A stretch of DNA of 6,306 nucleotides from Actinomycetota bacterium. GTDB lineage: Bacteria > Actinomycetota > Actinomycetes > Propionibacteriales > Propionibacteriaceae. A program made the position numbers and the translations under genes. This document shows positions 6,142 through 6,306 of the stretch, in pieces. The stretch lies in the NCBI GenBank assembly GCA_016213595.1, contig JACRAA010000252.1:1-6306 (forward strand), read 5' to 3'. The notes beneath the pieces are model-generated. The model worked only from the letters and a program-made list of their open reading frames with translations. It searched no databases and was not told the DNA's origin. How positions within the stretch are numbered: the stretch's first letter is position 1; each line of letters begins with the position of its first letter.

Positions 6142-6306
6142 TCAGTGGTCCACGTACGTGTCGGTGTCCCCGAAGTCGACGACCTTGTCCGTCTCGTACG
6201 ACGTCTTGGCAGCCTCGAGCACCCGCATGCAGCGCAGTACGGACTCGTTGCTGACCGCCTTCTCCGCGGTGCCCTCGAAGACGGCGAACGCGTTGCGGTA
6301 GAAGTC
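6142..6306 (-). CDS. Probable Gfo/Idh/MocA-family oxidoreductase, C-terminal end (5' truncated by window edge)
   Basis: On the minus strand a frame is open from the window edge to a TGA at 6144-6142, giving 54 residues beginning DFYRNAFAVFEG and ending DTDTYVDH. The pattern 'FYR..F.VFEG', followed by a helix with SVLRCMRVLEAAKTSYET, matches the closing helix of Gfo/Idh/MocA dehydrogenases, where an 'R.M.VLEAA..S' helix ends the substrate domain. Only the tail is visible, so the N-terminal cofactor domain, the start and the substrate cannot be assessed. Codon use (GC-ending third positions) supports real coding. The gene faces the four-gene operon and belongs to a separate transcription unit. 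Confidence 0.65.
   Translation of the reverse strand, partial: DFYRNAFAVFEGTAEKAVSNESVLRCMRVLEAAKTSYETDKVVDFGDTDTYVDH

Noticed and set aside
6000..6254. Small plus-strand open frames across the tandem repeat (6000-6254 and 6065-6301)
   Set aside because: They cross hairpins and repeats and lie antisense to the minus-strand C-terminal oxidoreductase fragment, which has a family-like sequence; compositions are not protein-like.

Overview
This is a GC-rich window (roughly two thirds G+C or more by eye) with GTG and TTG starts, TGA stops and strongly GC-ending codons. That points to a high-GC actinobacterium; the genus cannot be fixed from sequence alone. The window is chromosomal sugar-metabolism territory. 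I see no transposase, tRNA, rRNA, CRISPR array or phage gene.

Layout. At 2-649 (+) lies the C-terminal part of a Gfo/Idh/MocA-family NAD(P)-dependent oxidoreductase that enters from the left. It converges on a minus-strand GTPase (687-1829) with a YcjF/DUF697-like hydrophobic C-terminal half. The 156 bp between that GTPase and the next gene (1830-1985) holds a plausible promoter, two inverted repeats that look like operators, and a strong ribosome binding site. From there a four-gene plus-strand operon runs: TIM-barrel sugar isomerase/epimerase (1986-2717), Gfo/Idh/MocA oxidoreductase (2714-3817), a 70 bp gap with a strong hairpin, a second and different TIM-barrel isomerase/epimerase (3888-4865), and a second and different Gfo/Idh/MocA oxidoreductase (4862-5977). 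After the operon come three exact copies of a 20-bp tandem repeat with a partly inverted copy downstream, forming alternative hairpins. The right edge (6142-6306, minus strand) is the C-terminal end of what looks like a fourth Gfo/Idh/MocA oxidoreductase, entering from the right.

How the genes work together (inference). Within each of the two modules the isomerase stop and the oxidoreductase GTG start overlap in the same tetranucleotide, GTGA, so the pairs are probably translationally coupled and made in fixed ratio. In known systems of this type (for example E. coli YcjQ/YcjR/YcjS, or inositol catabolism) a dehydrogenase makes a keto-sugar, a metal-dependent TIM-barrel enzyme epimerises or isomerises it next to the ketone, and a dehydrogenase reduces or further processes it. 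The operon is therefore best read as a keto-sugar or keto-cyclitol interconversion pathway of unknown substrate. No transporter, glycosidase or regulator lies inside the window, so the substrate cannot be named. Nothing here is clearly a wholly new system; the most unusual points are the paired-module architecture, the intermodule hairpin, the operator-like dyads and the 3' tandem repeat.
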